A stretch of DNA of 7,221 nucleotides, taken from assembly GCA_938009335.1 (NCBI GenBank), contig CALLHT010000161.1, positions 1 through 7,221 of the forward strand, in the 5' to 3' direction. A program made the position numbers and the translations under genes. Below, one piece after another: positions 1 through 7,067 of the stretch. The notes beneath the pieces are model-generated. The model did no database searches, had not been told where the DNA came from, and saw only the letters and a program-made list of their open reading frames with translations. Within the stretch, counting starts at the first letter, position 1, and each line of letters begins with the position of its first letter. The DNA comes from an uncultured Rhizobiaceae group bacterium. Its GTDB lineage: Bacteria > Pseudomonadota > Alphaproteobacteria > Rhizobiales > Rhizobiaceae.

Positions 1-1
1 T

Positions 2-1732
2 CTCAATCAGGCGACGCGCAGTTTTAAGACAGCGCTTCTGATTATTGCCGGGTTTTCCTTTTTTGCTGCACTGCTTCAACTCACAATCCCGCTCTACATG
101 TTGCAAATCTATGATCGCGTTTTGCCGTCACAGAGCAGCGATACATTGATTTTCCTTTCCATTCTTGCTGCATTCGCTCTTGTCATTCTCGGGCTTACTG
201 AAATGGTTCGCCAAGTATTGGGGACGCGAGCTGCAGCAAAATTTGATGCAACCCTGTCAAATGATGTTATGGAGCGGGTTGTAAGAGAGGGCTATAGAAC
301 CAACGGTAACACACAACCGCTCAAAGAACTGCAGGCGGTTCGTAGTCTGATTGGTTCCAAGGTTTTGATTGGCCTGGTTGATGTACCGTTTTCGCTTGTG
401 TTTATCGGGTGCCTGTATCTTGTTCATCCAACGCTTTTCTGGCTCACAATAGTAGGTGTCGCTGTTCTGGCCGTTGTCGCAATCGCAAACCTTAATACTG
501 CTGCAGAAGTTACGGAACAGCAGTCGCGTGCTTTTGTGAATGCCAACCGCAATTCAGAGTTCTTTGCGCGAAACTCTGACAGCATTGTTGCGATGGGCAT
601 GCTGAAAGATGTAATGGCAAATTGGGGCAATCTCAATGCTGCCAGCCTTATCGCGGCTGATCGCGCTTCTAAGATCAATTCTCTCTTCTCAGGCATCTCA
701 AGAACTCTTCGTTTTAGCATTCAGATTGCCATGCTGGGTGTTGGCGCTTGGTTGGTGCAGAAAGGTGAAATGACTGCCGGTATGATTTTTGCCGCATCGA
801 TTGTTTCCGGTCGTGCACTTCAGCCAATTGATGTGGTGATTAATTCCTGGCCGCAAATCAGTGCAGGCAGGAATGCATGGAGAAATCTTTCAGAATTTGT
901 TGAAGTTACCACGGCCCGTGAAAATTATACTCAGGTCGAAGCGCCTGTTGGCAATCTGTCGGTAGAAAACCTGCTTCAATCCAACCCTCTTGATCCAAAA
1001 AAGGCGCCCATTCTGGCGCGCATCTCGTTTAACCTGGAAGCGGGTAAAACCGTCGGAGTTATTGGCCCTTCAGGCTCGGGAAAATCCTCACTCGCCCGTA
1101 TTCTGGTGGGTGCTGTTAAGCCGTATGCCGGCGATGTGCGGATTGATGGGCATAACATTGCCAATTGGGATCCTGATGATCTTGGAAAACACATCGGCTA
1201 TCTTGCTCAAGACGTAGAAATGCTCCCGGGGACAATAGCCCAGAACATAAGCCGGTTTCGCCCTGATGCAGATGATGCGGAAATTCGCAAAGCCGCAAAC
1301 ATGGCTCACGTGGAAGACCTCATCAAGAAAATGCCAAACGGCTATGACACTTTGATTGGTCCGGGTGGAATGAACATTTCTGGTGGCGAGAAGCAGCGTA
1401 TCGCACTTGCCCGCGCGTTTTATGGATCTCCCCGTATTCTGGTTCTGGATGAACCCAATTCAAGTTTGGATCGCATCGGTGAGAACGCACTGCTACGCGC
1501 GTTGATTGAAGCCAAAAAGAACAAAATGACGGTGTTCCTCGTGACGCAACGTGAGAGCGTAATCAAAGCAGTCGACAAAATTATGCGTATTAAGGATGGT
1601 CAGATCATCGACTTTGATGATCGCGGTAAGGTCATCGATAAACATGCGGAAAGAGCGCAACAGGTTGTGGCCGCCCGTAAAAAGAAGATCGTTGAAGCTG
1701 CCACATCCGGCCTACCAAACACGACACTGTAG
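2..1732 (+). CDS. Type I secretion system permease/ATPase, PrtD family (5' partial)
   Basis: This is an inner-membrane ABC exporter that powers one-step protein export with a membrane fusion protein and a TolC-type channel. The frame is open from base 2. The ATG at 98 is internal, because it lies inside the family motif YMLQIYDRVLPS (codons 95-130), so the true start is upstream and probably only a few to about 20 residues are missing. Visible are 576 residues, close to the usual PrtD length. Hydrophobic segments lie at about 29-90, 145-205, 355-490 and 715-800. The nucleotide-binding domain follows: Walker A GPSGSGKSS (1064-1090), Q-loop LAQD near 1202, signature ISGGEKQR (about 1376-1399), and Walker B with D-loop, RILVLDEPNSSLD (1433-1471). 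The DEPNSSLD form and the motif LGKHIGYLAQD are typical of PrtD rather than HlyB, and no peptidase-like N-terminal domain is apparent. Oddity: the expected switch histidine is glutamine (CAA, 1547-1549; LVTQRE). The substrate is unknown. Confidence 0.93.
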   Translation, partial: LNQATRSFKTALLIIAGFSFFAALLQLTIPLYMLQIYDRVLPSQSSDTLIFLSILAAFALVILGLTEMVRQVLGTRAAAKFDATLSNDVMERVVREGYRTNGNTQPLKELQAVRSLIGSKVLIGLVDVPFSLVFIGCLYLVHPTLFWLTIVGVAVLAVVAIANLNTAAEVTEQQSRAFVNANRNSEFFARNSDSIVAMGMLKDVMANWGNLNAASLIAADRASKINSLFSGISRTLRFSIQIAMLGVGAWLVQKGEMTAGMIFAASIVSGRALQPIDVVINSWPQISAGRNAWRNLSEFVEVTTARENYTQVEAPVGNLSVENLLQSNPLDPKKAPILARISFNLEAGKTVGVIGPSGSGKSSLARILVGAVKPYAGDVRIDGHNIANWDPDDLGKHIGYLAQDVEMLPGTIAQNISRFRPDADDAEIRKAANMAHVEDLIKKMPNGYDTLIGPGGMNISGGEKQRIALARAFYGSPRILVLDEPNSSLDRIGENALLRALIEAKKNKMTVFLVTQRESVIKAVDKIMRIKDGQIIDFDDRGKVIDKHAERAQQVVAARKKKIVEAATSGLPNTTL

Positions 1733-1746
1733 AGGAGATAGGAATT

Positions 1747-3117
1747 ATGGAAATTAAACCTCCTCAAATGGAAACACCCTTACCCACTTTAGCATCAAAG
1801 CCAAAAGCGCACCCAGATTGGCGTGAAACGGTTCCCACCAGCATGAAGAAGCCGCTCATCGCCGGTCTTGCAGTTGTAGGTCTGTTCTTTGCCGGGTTCA
1901 GTTCATGGGCGATGCGTGCGCCAATTGCAGGAGCCGCGATTGCGCCCGGTGTTGTTATTGCCAGTGGTCAAAACCAGCAGATTGGTCACCTCGAAGGCGG
2001 CATTGTTCGTGAGATCGCCGTGCGAGAAGGTGAGGTCGTTAAACAAGATCAACCCTTGGTTCTGCTCGATGAAACCCAGGCCCAGTCTAGCGCCAACCGC
2101 GTCGGGCAATCGATCATCTCTCTGTCTGCCCAAGAGGCTAGAGCTATGGCAGTGTTGGCAGACCAAGAAGAGCTGCAATATACGCAGGATTTGATCGACC
2201 GCGCGACCAGCTCTGGTCACGAAAGTGTATTGGAACTTCAGCGTGCAGAGTTCAACTCGCGATTGCTGCAACATAAATCTGAGGTCAGCGTGCTTGATCA
2301 GCAGGTAAACGCAATCGAGGAAGAGATTTCAGGCATTGGCCGTCAAATTGAGGCGGAAAAGCGTAAACTCGCTGTCATTAGAGATGAGCTGAAAGCGAAG
2401 AAATCGCTGCTCAAGCGCGGGCTCACCCCTAAGAACCAATATAATGCCTTGCTTCGATCTCAGGCGGATTCCGAAGGGGCAATCGGCGGGCTGGATGCAA
2501 CCATTGGTCAGCGTCGCAAAGCAATCTCAGAAGTGCGTGAACGTCAACAGGCCTTACGCGCCGCGCGTCGTGCAGAGGCTTCTACGCAGATCAACGAGAC
2601 ACGCCAGCAGATTGCCGATCTAAATGAACAATTGACCTCGCGTGCAGACATTCTGGAACGCATGATCATCCGGGCGCCGGTGGATGGTGTCATCGTGAAC
2701 ATCTCAAAGAATACGATTGGCAGTGTTGTAGCGCCCGGAGAAACGGTTCTTGAGATCCTGCCGACTTCGAGTGATCTGGTTATATCTGCACGCGTTAAAC
2801 CGAATGATGTGGATGTCGTTCGTGTGGGTCAGGAGGCGAGTATCCGGTTTGTGGCATTAAACACCCGCACGACTCCGGAAGTCCCGGCGACCATCGAATA
2901 TGTGTCAGCGGACCGTCTTGTGGACCCGGCAACTCAGGAGCCTTATTTTGATGCACGATTGAAACTTGATGCGAATTTGCCGAGTTCGATTAGCAAAGAT
3001 CAAATTTATGCAGGCATGCCTGTCGATGCATTTATCAAAACAGATGAGCGCACGTTCGTTGAGTATCTTGCGAAGCCTGTCACCGACAGTTTCAGCAAAG
3101 CATTCCGCGAAGAGTGA
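1747..3117 (+). CDS. Type I secretion membrane fusion protein, HlyD/PrtE family
   Basis: This 456-residue periplasmic adaptor bridges the PrtD-type exporter and an outer-membrane TolC-like channel. It has a short cytoplasmic N-terminus and one membrane anchor at about residues 37-56. The first half of a lipoyl/barrel-sandwich domain follows, with the hallmark HLEGGIVREI (81-90) and a typical GEVVKQDQPLVLLD stretch (95-108). A long Gln/Glu/Arg-rich helical hairpin, probably coiled coil, spans about 115-300. The second lipoyl half carries RAPVDG (309-314). A beta-barrel region leads to the C-terminal family signature GMPVDAFI (423-430) and EYLAKP (439-444). The length is normal for the family. 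The start ATG is supported by AGGAG at 1733-1737, nine bases upstream. The gene begins 14 bases after the exporter stop, so the two are almost certainly cotranscribed. No TolC homologue follows, so the outer-membrane partner must be encoded elsewhere. Confidence 0.94.
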   Translation: MEIKPPQMETPLPTLASKPKAHPDWRETVPTSMKKPLIAGLAVVGLFFAGFSSWAMRAPIAGAAIAPGVVIASGQNQQIGHLEGGIVREIAVREGEVVKQDQPLVLLDETQAQSSANRVGQSIISLSAQEARAMAVLADQEELQYTQDLIDRATSSGHESVLELQRAEFNSRLLQHKSEVSVLDQQVNAIEEEISGIGRQIEAEKRKLAVIRDELKAKKSLLKRGLTPKNQYNALLRSQADSEGAIGGLDATIGQRRKAISEVRERQQALRAARRAEASTQINETRQQIADLNEQLTSRADILERMIIRAPVDGVIVNISKNTIGSVVAPGETVLEILPTSSDLVISARVKPNDVDVVRVGQEASIRFVALNTRTTPEVPATIEYVSADRLVDPATQEPYFDARLKLDANLPSSISKDQIYAGMPVDAFIKTDERTFVEYLAKPVTDSFSKAFREE

Positions 3118-3124
3118 TTTCTGC

Positions 3125-3146
3125 CTTGCGTTAAACCAACGCTAAG
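3125..3146 (+). terminator. Weak stem-loop after the secretion genes, possible terminator
   Basis: The arms CTTGCGTT (3125-3132) and AACGC-T-AAG (3138-3146) pair over 8 bp with one bulged T at 3143 and a 5-base loop. It starts 8 bases after the stop of the membrane fusion gene, where a terminator would be expected. However, no clear T tract follows (CCATATGTTT comes next), so it may be only a 3'-end stabilising hairpin or chance. It directly abuts the larger dyad at 3147-3184. Confidence 0.3.
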
Positions 3147-3184
3147 CCATATGTTTCCAATCAAAGAAAACAAGAAACATATGG
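3147..3184. promoter_or_regulatory. Perfect 11-bp inverted repeat upstream of the M20 hydrolase gene, candidate operator
   Basis: CCATATGTTTC (3147-3157) and GAAACATATGG (3174-3184) are exact reverse complements separated by an A-rich 16-base spacer. The right arm ends 6 bases before the ATG at 3191. A poor promoter-like pair, TTGCGT (3126-3131) and TATGTT (3150-3155) with 18-base spacing, would put the -10 element in the left arm. The dyad could then be a repressor or activator site. Alternatively, if transcription reads through from upstream, the RNA hairpin would hide the translation start region. The symmetry is seen directly; the function is inferred. Confidence 0.45.
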
Positions 3185-3190
3185 TGGCAC

Positions 3191-4354
3191 ATGTCTGGAC
3201 AGACCTATTCCCAAATTGAAATGATAGAAAAGCTCGTAAGCTTTCCCACGGTTTCATGTGATTCAAACTTGCCGCTGGTTGAATTTGTTCGCGATTACCT
3301 CGGCGAATGGGGTATCGAAAGCCATTTCGTTTATAATGAAGAAGGCAACAAGGCGAACCTTTGGGCAACCGTCGGGCCAAACGTGGAAGGTGGAATAGTT
3401 TTATCCGGTCATACGGATGTGGTTCCTGTTGAAGGGCAGGCATGGACTACTGATCCTTGGTCCGTTGTGCAGAAAGACGGAAAATTGTTTGGGCGTGGCA
3501 CTGCCGACATGAAGGCTTTCTCTGCGATTGGTCTGTCCTTAGTTCCGGAAATGCTCAATGCGGATTTGAAACGCCCAATCCATTTTGCGCTTTCTTATGA
3601 CGAGGAAGTTGCATGTTTAGGTGCTCCCGATATGATTGCAGACATGGGGGTTAAGTGCCCGCCGGTGCAAGGTGTAATCGTTGGTGAGCCGACCGACATG
3701 AAAACGGTCACCGCGCATAAAGCAATCGCTGATATTGTGACGCGTGTCAGAGGACACGAAGTGCATTCGAGCCTCGTCCACACAGGAGTATCTGCGGTCA
3801 TGGTCGCTGCACGCCTGATCTCTTGGTGGGAAGACCGAATGCTTGAGGGGGCTGCAAAAGCTGATCCGGACTCTTTGTTTGTGCCACCATACTCAACCTT
3901 CCATTGTGGACAGGTTGAAGGCGGGACAGCTCACAACATCACGGCAAAGGATTGCTGGTTTGTAACAGATATTCGCACCATTCCCGGTGAAACACCGCAT
4001 CAACATCTTGATGCGTATTACGAGCATTTGGAGAAAAATGTCATTCCGGCCATGAAGGCCATCCATCCTGATTGCAGTGTTGAAACAGAGATCGTGGCGG
4101 ATGTTGCAGGCTTGGAGCCTGAAGAAAATGGTGAGGCCGAGCGCTTTGTGCGTTCGATCAATGGCGACAACGGTCGGCATGTTGTTGCCTATGGAACCGA
4201 AGGGGGGCAGTTTCAGGAAGGCGGGTTTTCCACCGTAGTATGCGGTCCAGGCTCTATTGAGCAGGCCCATCAGCCGAACGAATATATAAAGATTTCACAA
4301 GTGGTGGCCGGGACGGACTTTCTGCGCAAGGTGATCGCCCGGTGCGCTGCATAG
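3191..4354 (+). CDS. M20 family metallohydrolase, acetylornithine deacetylase-like (ArgE type)
   Basis: This 387-residue cytoplasmic enzyme (no signal peptide) is of the M20 zinc hydrolase family, which cleaves N-acyl or peptide bonds. Expected metal and catalytic residues are all present: H74 and D76 in SGHTDVVP, D106 in GRGTADMKA, catalytic E138 and metal ligand E139 in YDEEVACLGA, E166 in VGEPT, and H360 in AHQPNE. The dimerisation (lid) domain spans about residues 178-295. The overall pattern and length fit acetylornithine deacetylase (N-acetylornithine to ornithine plus acetate). The gene lies beside a peptide-type transporter rather than arginine biosynthesis genes, so it may instead deacylate or hydrolyse an imported compound; substrate specificity cannot be read from sequence. 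The start is chosen because the frame has no usable start upstream before a stop at 3143 and the N-terminus matches the family. Its Shine-Dalgarno is poor: GGTGG (3183-3187) lies only three bases from the ATG, overlapping the dyad. Confidence 0.88.
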   Translation: MSGQTYSQIEMIEKLVSFPTVSCDSNLPLVEFVRDYLGEWGIESHFVYNEEGNKANLWATVGPNVEGGIVLSGHTDVVPVEGQAWTTDPWSVVQKDGKLFGRGTADMKAFSAIGLSLVPEMLNADLKRPIHFALSYDEEVACLGAPDMIADMGVKCPPVQGVIVGEPTDMKTVTAHKAIADIVTRVRGHEVHSSLVHTGVSAVMVAARLISWWEDRMLEGAAKADPDSLFVPPYSTFHCGQVEGGTAHNITAKDCWFVTDIRTIPGETPHQHLDAYYEHLEKNVIPAMKAIHPDCSVETEIVADVAGLEPEENGEAERFVRSINGDNGRHVVAYGTEGGQFQEGGFSTVVCGPGSIEQAHQPNEYIKISQVVAGTDFLRKVIARCAA

Positions 4355-4411
4355 AATAAAATTTTCTACAAGGGTGGATTCTTTTCAAGTTTCATTGCAA
4401 CATTTCTCCAA

Positions 4412-4430
4412 CTGCCACTGAAAGTGGCAG
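4412..4430. promoter_or_regulatory. 8-bp perfect inverted repeat in the leader of the binding-protein gene
   Basis: CTGCCACT (4412-4419) and AGTGGCAG (4423-4430) are exact complements around GAA. The site lies in the 97-base gap between the M20 gene and the binding-protein gene, ending 21 bases before the ATG and just ahead of the ribosome binding site AGGGAG (4439-4444). With no T tract it is unlikely to be an intrinsic terminator. It could be an operator half-site pair or a 5' mRNA hairpin that stabilises the binding-protein message. Confidence 0.4.
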
Positions 4431-4451
4431 CACAAATAAGGGAGAGAGTAT

Positions 4452-6044
4452 ATGAAATTTGTGAAAAGCCTCGTCGGCGGCGCAATTCTATCAACGCTTA
4501 TGGCAACATCTGCCATGGCGGAAAACACCTTTAAGTTTGCCTTTCAAGGGTCATTGAAGTCTCTTGATCCGTATTCGTTGAATGAAACGTTTACGCTGGG
4601 CACACTTGGGAACGTGTACGAAGGTCTTACTCGCCGTGGACCTGATCTGAAGATTCAACCGGCACTGGCAGAAAGCTGGGAAATCATTGAACCCACCCGC
4701 TGGCGCTTTAAGCTTCGCCAAGGCGTTAAGTTCCACAACGGTAATGACTTCAACGCGGATGATGTGATCTTTTCAGCTGAACGTATCAAGTCCGACGGTT
4801 CAGACCTAACAACCCGTTTCCCGGATGGCACGAAGTTCGAAAAAGTTGATGACTACACAGTCGATGTCGTTTTGACTGCGCCAAATCCGATTCTGCATGC
4901 AGAGTGGGCAACATGGCACATGATCGACAAAGAGTGGGCAGAAGCTAATGATTCTGTGAAGGTGACATCTGCGTCAGATCAGAACGCAAGTTACATTTCT
5001 TTGAATGCAAATGGTACCGGCCCATTCAAACTCGTTAGCCATGAAGCAGGCGTGAAAACTGCGTTTGAAGCAAATGCTGATTGGTGGGACGCTGGAAACA
5101 AGAAACATAACCTTGATAAGGTAGAGTTCTCAACGATTTCGTCTGATGCAACGCGTGTTGCAGCACTGCTTTCCGGTGAGATGGACATGGTCTATCCGGT
5201 TCCTGTTCAGGATATTAAGCGCGTTGATTCAAACCCGACAACAACAGCGTTGACGGGCCCAGAGCTACGCACAATCTTCCTCGGCATGGACCAGATCCGC
5301 GATGAGTTGCTTGAATCAAGTGTGAAAGGCAAGAACCCGTTTAAAGATATTCGTGTTCGTAAAGCTTTCTACCACGCTATCGATATCGAAGCGATCAAGT
5401 CCAAGGTGATGCGTAACCTCGCAACGCCTTCTGCGATCATGCTTTCGCCATTCATGTTTGAGAATGCAGGCCAGTTTGAGCGTCTGCCATACAATCCTGA
5501 AGGTGCAAAAGCATTGCTTGCAGAAGCTGGCTATGGTGACGGCTTTGAAGTTGGAATGGATTGCCCGAATGACCGCTACGTCAATGACGAAGCGATCTGT
5601 CAGGCTGTCGTGTCTATGCTTGCTAAAGTCGGCGTAACCATCAATTTGAACGCACAACCAAAGGCTCAGTACTTTGCCAAGGTTCTTGCATCCGGTGGTT
5701 TCGAAACATCCTTCTTCTTGCTCGGCTGGACACCAGGTTCATTTGACTCATGGAACGTGCTTTCAAACCTGCATGGTTGTCGTGATGCTGAAGGAAACGG
5801 AAGCCCGTTCAACCTTGGTGGTTATTGCAACCCGAAGGTGGATGAGCTGACTGCAAAAATTCTTTCTGAGAATGATGCAGCCAAGCGTCTTCAGATGATT
5901 ACGGATGCCTACAAGATGACAACGGAAGAAGTGGCTTACATCCCGCTTCACCAGCAGGGTCTTGCTTGGGGTACATCAACCAACGTTGATCTTGTGCAGC
6001 GCGCCGACAACGAGTTCATGATGTACTACGTGAACAAGAAGTAA
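4452..6044 (+). CDS. Periplasmic solute-binding protein of a peptide-type ABC transporter (SBP family 5)
   Basis: This 530-residue extracytoplasmic receptor captures substrate in the periplasm and delivers it to the DppBC-type permeases encoded next. A clear Sec signal peptide occupies residues 1-23 (MKFVK, hydrophobic core, cleavage after AMA). Family-5 features follow in order: SLDPYSLNET near 37-46, NVYEGLTRR (54-62), ALAESWE (71-77), RQGVKFHNG (89-97) with DDVIFSAERI (103-112), GTGPFKL (188-194), PFKDIRVRKAFYHAID (296-311) and YNPEGAKALLAEAGY (347-361). Four cysteines (371, 383, 443, 459) lie in the C-terminal half and could form disulfides. There is no lipobox, so the mature protein should be soluble. 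Length is normal for Dpp/Opp-type receptors. The ligand could be a dipeptide, a small oligopeptide or another compound; the sequence does not decide. The start has a good ribosome binding site, AGGGAG, seven bases upstream. A terminator-like hairpin follows the stop. Confidence 0.93.
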   Translation: MKFVKSLVGGAILSTLMATSAMAENTFKFAFQGSLKSLDPYSLNETFTLGTLGNVYEGLTRRGPDLKIQPALAESWEIIEPTRWRFKLRQGVKFHNGNDFNADDVIFSAERIKSDGSDLTTRFPDGTKFEKVDDYTVDVVLTAPNPILHAEWATWHMIDKEWAEANDSVKVTSASDQNASYISLNANGTGPFKLVSHEAGVKTAFEANADWWDAGNKKHNLDKVEFSTISSDATRVAALLSGEMDMVYPVPVQDIKRVDSNPTTTALTGPELRTIFLGMDQIRDELLESSVKGKNPFKDIRVRKAFYHAIDIEAIKSKVMRNLATPSAIMLSPFMFENAGQFERLPYNPEGAKALLAEAGYGDGFEVGMDCPNDRYVNDEAICQAVVSMLAKVGVTINLNAQPKAQYFAKVLASGGFETSFFLLGWTPGSFDSWNVLSNLHGCRDAEGNGSPFNLGGYCNPKVDELTAKILSENDAAKRLQMITDAYKMTTEEVAYIPLHQQGLAWGTSTNVDLVQRADNEFMMYYVNKK

Positions 6045-6057
6045 TTAGAAAGTATTT

Positions 6058-6083
6058 GAGGCTCCGCTCCGGCGGGGCCTTTT
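6058..6083 (+). terminator. Terminator-like hairpin between binding-protein and permease genes
   Basis: GGCTCCGC (6060-6067) pairs with GCGGGGCC (6072-6079), giving 8 bp with one G-U, extendable by A-U and G-U at the base. The loop is TCCG closed by C-G, a member of the stable UNCG tetraloop class. TTTT follows at 6080-6083, then CATTTC. The hairpin begins 14 bases after the binding-protein stop. In such operons, partial termination or 3'-end protection at this point often gives more receptor than permease. It should be leaky, because the permease start codon is only six bases beyond the T run. Confidence 0.75.
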
Positions 6084-6089
6084 CATTTC

Positions 6090-7067
6090 ATGATAGCATT
6101 CATTATCCAGAGATTATTCCAGGCCGGTTTGGTCATGCTTATTGTCAGCATGATCGCCTTCACCATGTTCACATTTATTGGTGATCCGGTTGATCAGATG
6201 GTCGGTATTGAGACCTCACTGGAACAACGTGAAAAATTACGCGAGCAGCTAGGCTTGAACGAACCGCTGCCGGTTCAGTTCGGCAAATTCATTGCGAATG
6301 CGGTGCAGGGAAATTTCGGTATTTCCTACCAATTTAAACGCCCGGTTGCGACGATGATCGGGGAGCGATTGCCTGCCACACTAGAGCTCGCACTGATAGG
6401 ATCCATCTTTGCGCTCGCGGTTGGCATTCCACTTGGCGTGTACACAGCACTACGCCGCGATAGTTTTCTTTCAAAAATGTTCCTAACCACATCGTTAATC
6501 GGCATTTCTTTGCCACCGTTTTTGGTTGGCATCCTGCTGATTTATGTGTTTGCCGTATTGCTGCAATGGCTGCCAAGTTTTGGGCGCGGTGAAACTGTGT
6601 TGCTGGGCTGGTGGTCGACCGGGTTTATGACATCTACCGGATTGAAGGCCTTGATCCTTCCCAGCATTACGCTTGGGTTATTCCAGCTGACCCTGATTAT
6701 GCGTTTGGTGCGTTCAGAGATGTTGGAAGTTCTTCGGACGGATTACATCAAATTTGCCCGTGCGCGCGGCCTTAGAAACCGAGCCATTCACTTTGGTCAC
6801 GCGTTGAAGAATACGCTTATACCAGTCATCACCATCACCGGACTTCAACTAGGCTCCATCATCGCCTTTGCGATTATTACTGAGACGGTTTTCTCATGGC
6901 CCGGCATGGGGCAGATGTTCCTGCAGGCGGTGCAAAACGTCGATATTCCGGTGATGTCTGCTTACTTGCTCTTAGTCGCGTTTCTTTTCGTGTTGATCAA
7001 TCTGCTGGTGGACATCGCATATGGGTTGGTCGACCCGCGAATTCGCATCACGGGGGGTGAGGCATGA
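6090..7067 (+). CDS. Peptide-type ABC transporter permease, DppB family
   Basis: This 325-residue inner-membrane subunit forms half of the translocation channel of a dipeptide/oligopeptide/nickel-type importer. An N-terminal membrane segment (about 9-30) is followed by GDPVDQMVG (31-39) and a periplasmic region containing GLNEPLPVQF (55-64) and GNFGISY (74-80), typical of DppB. Further membrane segments lie at about 98-120, 130-157, 186-206, 245-268 and 287-312. The cytoplasmic ATPase-coupling (EAA) loop is LRTDYIKFARARGL (215-228), followed by LKNTLIPV. The C-terminus YGLVDPRIRI is also typical. The ATG at 6090 is the only plausible start: the frame has a stop at 6057 and no start codon between, and the N-terminus matches the family. 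No proper Shine-Dalgarno is visible; the only G-rich run (6074-6077) lies 12 bases upstream inside the terminator stem. The stop overlaps the next gene's start (ATGA), suggesting coupled translation. Confidence 0.94.
   Translation: MIAFIIQRLFQAGLVMLIVSMIAFTMFTFIGDPVDQMVGIETSLEQREKLREQLGLNEPLPVQFGKFIANAVQGNFGISYQFKRPVATMIGERLPATLELALIGSIFALAVGIPLGVYTALRRDSFLSKMFLTTSLIGISLPPFLVGILLIYVFAVLLQWLPSFGRGETVLLGWWSTGFMTSTGLKALILPSITLGLFQLTLIMRLVRSEMLEVLRTDYIKFARARGLRNRAIHFGHALKNTLIPVITITGLQLGSIIAFAIITETVFSWPGMGQMFLQAVQNVDIPVMSAYLLLVAFLFVLINLLVDIAYGLVDPRIRITGGEA

Noticed and set aside
98..100. ATG at 98 as the start of the exporter gene
   Set aside because: The frame stays open to base 2 and the upstream codons encode a hydrophobic segment running into the conserved YMLQIYDRVLPS motif, so this methionine is internal.
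1903..2274. Minus-strand open frame of 123 codons inside the fusion-protein gene
   Set aside because: It is a shadow of a well-conserved HlyD coding region with no independent support.
3181..3183. ATG at 3181 as an alternative start for the M20 gene
   Set aside because: It is in a different reading frame from the enzyme.
3006..3443. Minus-strand open frame of 145 codons spanning the intergenic gap
   Set aside because: It is antisense to the conserved C-terminus of the fusion protein and the N-terminus of the M20 enzyme, and its translation shows no recognisable domain or coherent composition.
4352..4368. AT-rich partial palindrome TAGAA...TTCTA at the M20 stop codon
   Set aside because: Only five pairs with a 7-base centre, all but one A-T; too weak to support a terminator.
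4395..4423. Possible promoter for the receptor gene (TTGCAA, 17 bases, CTGAAA)
   Set aside because: The -10 candidate matches the consensus poorly and overlaps the dyad; there is not enough to call a promoter.
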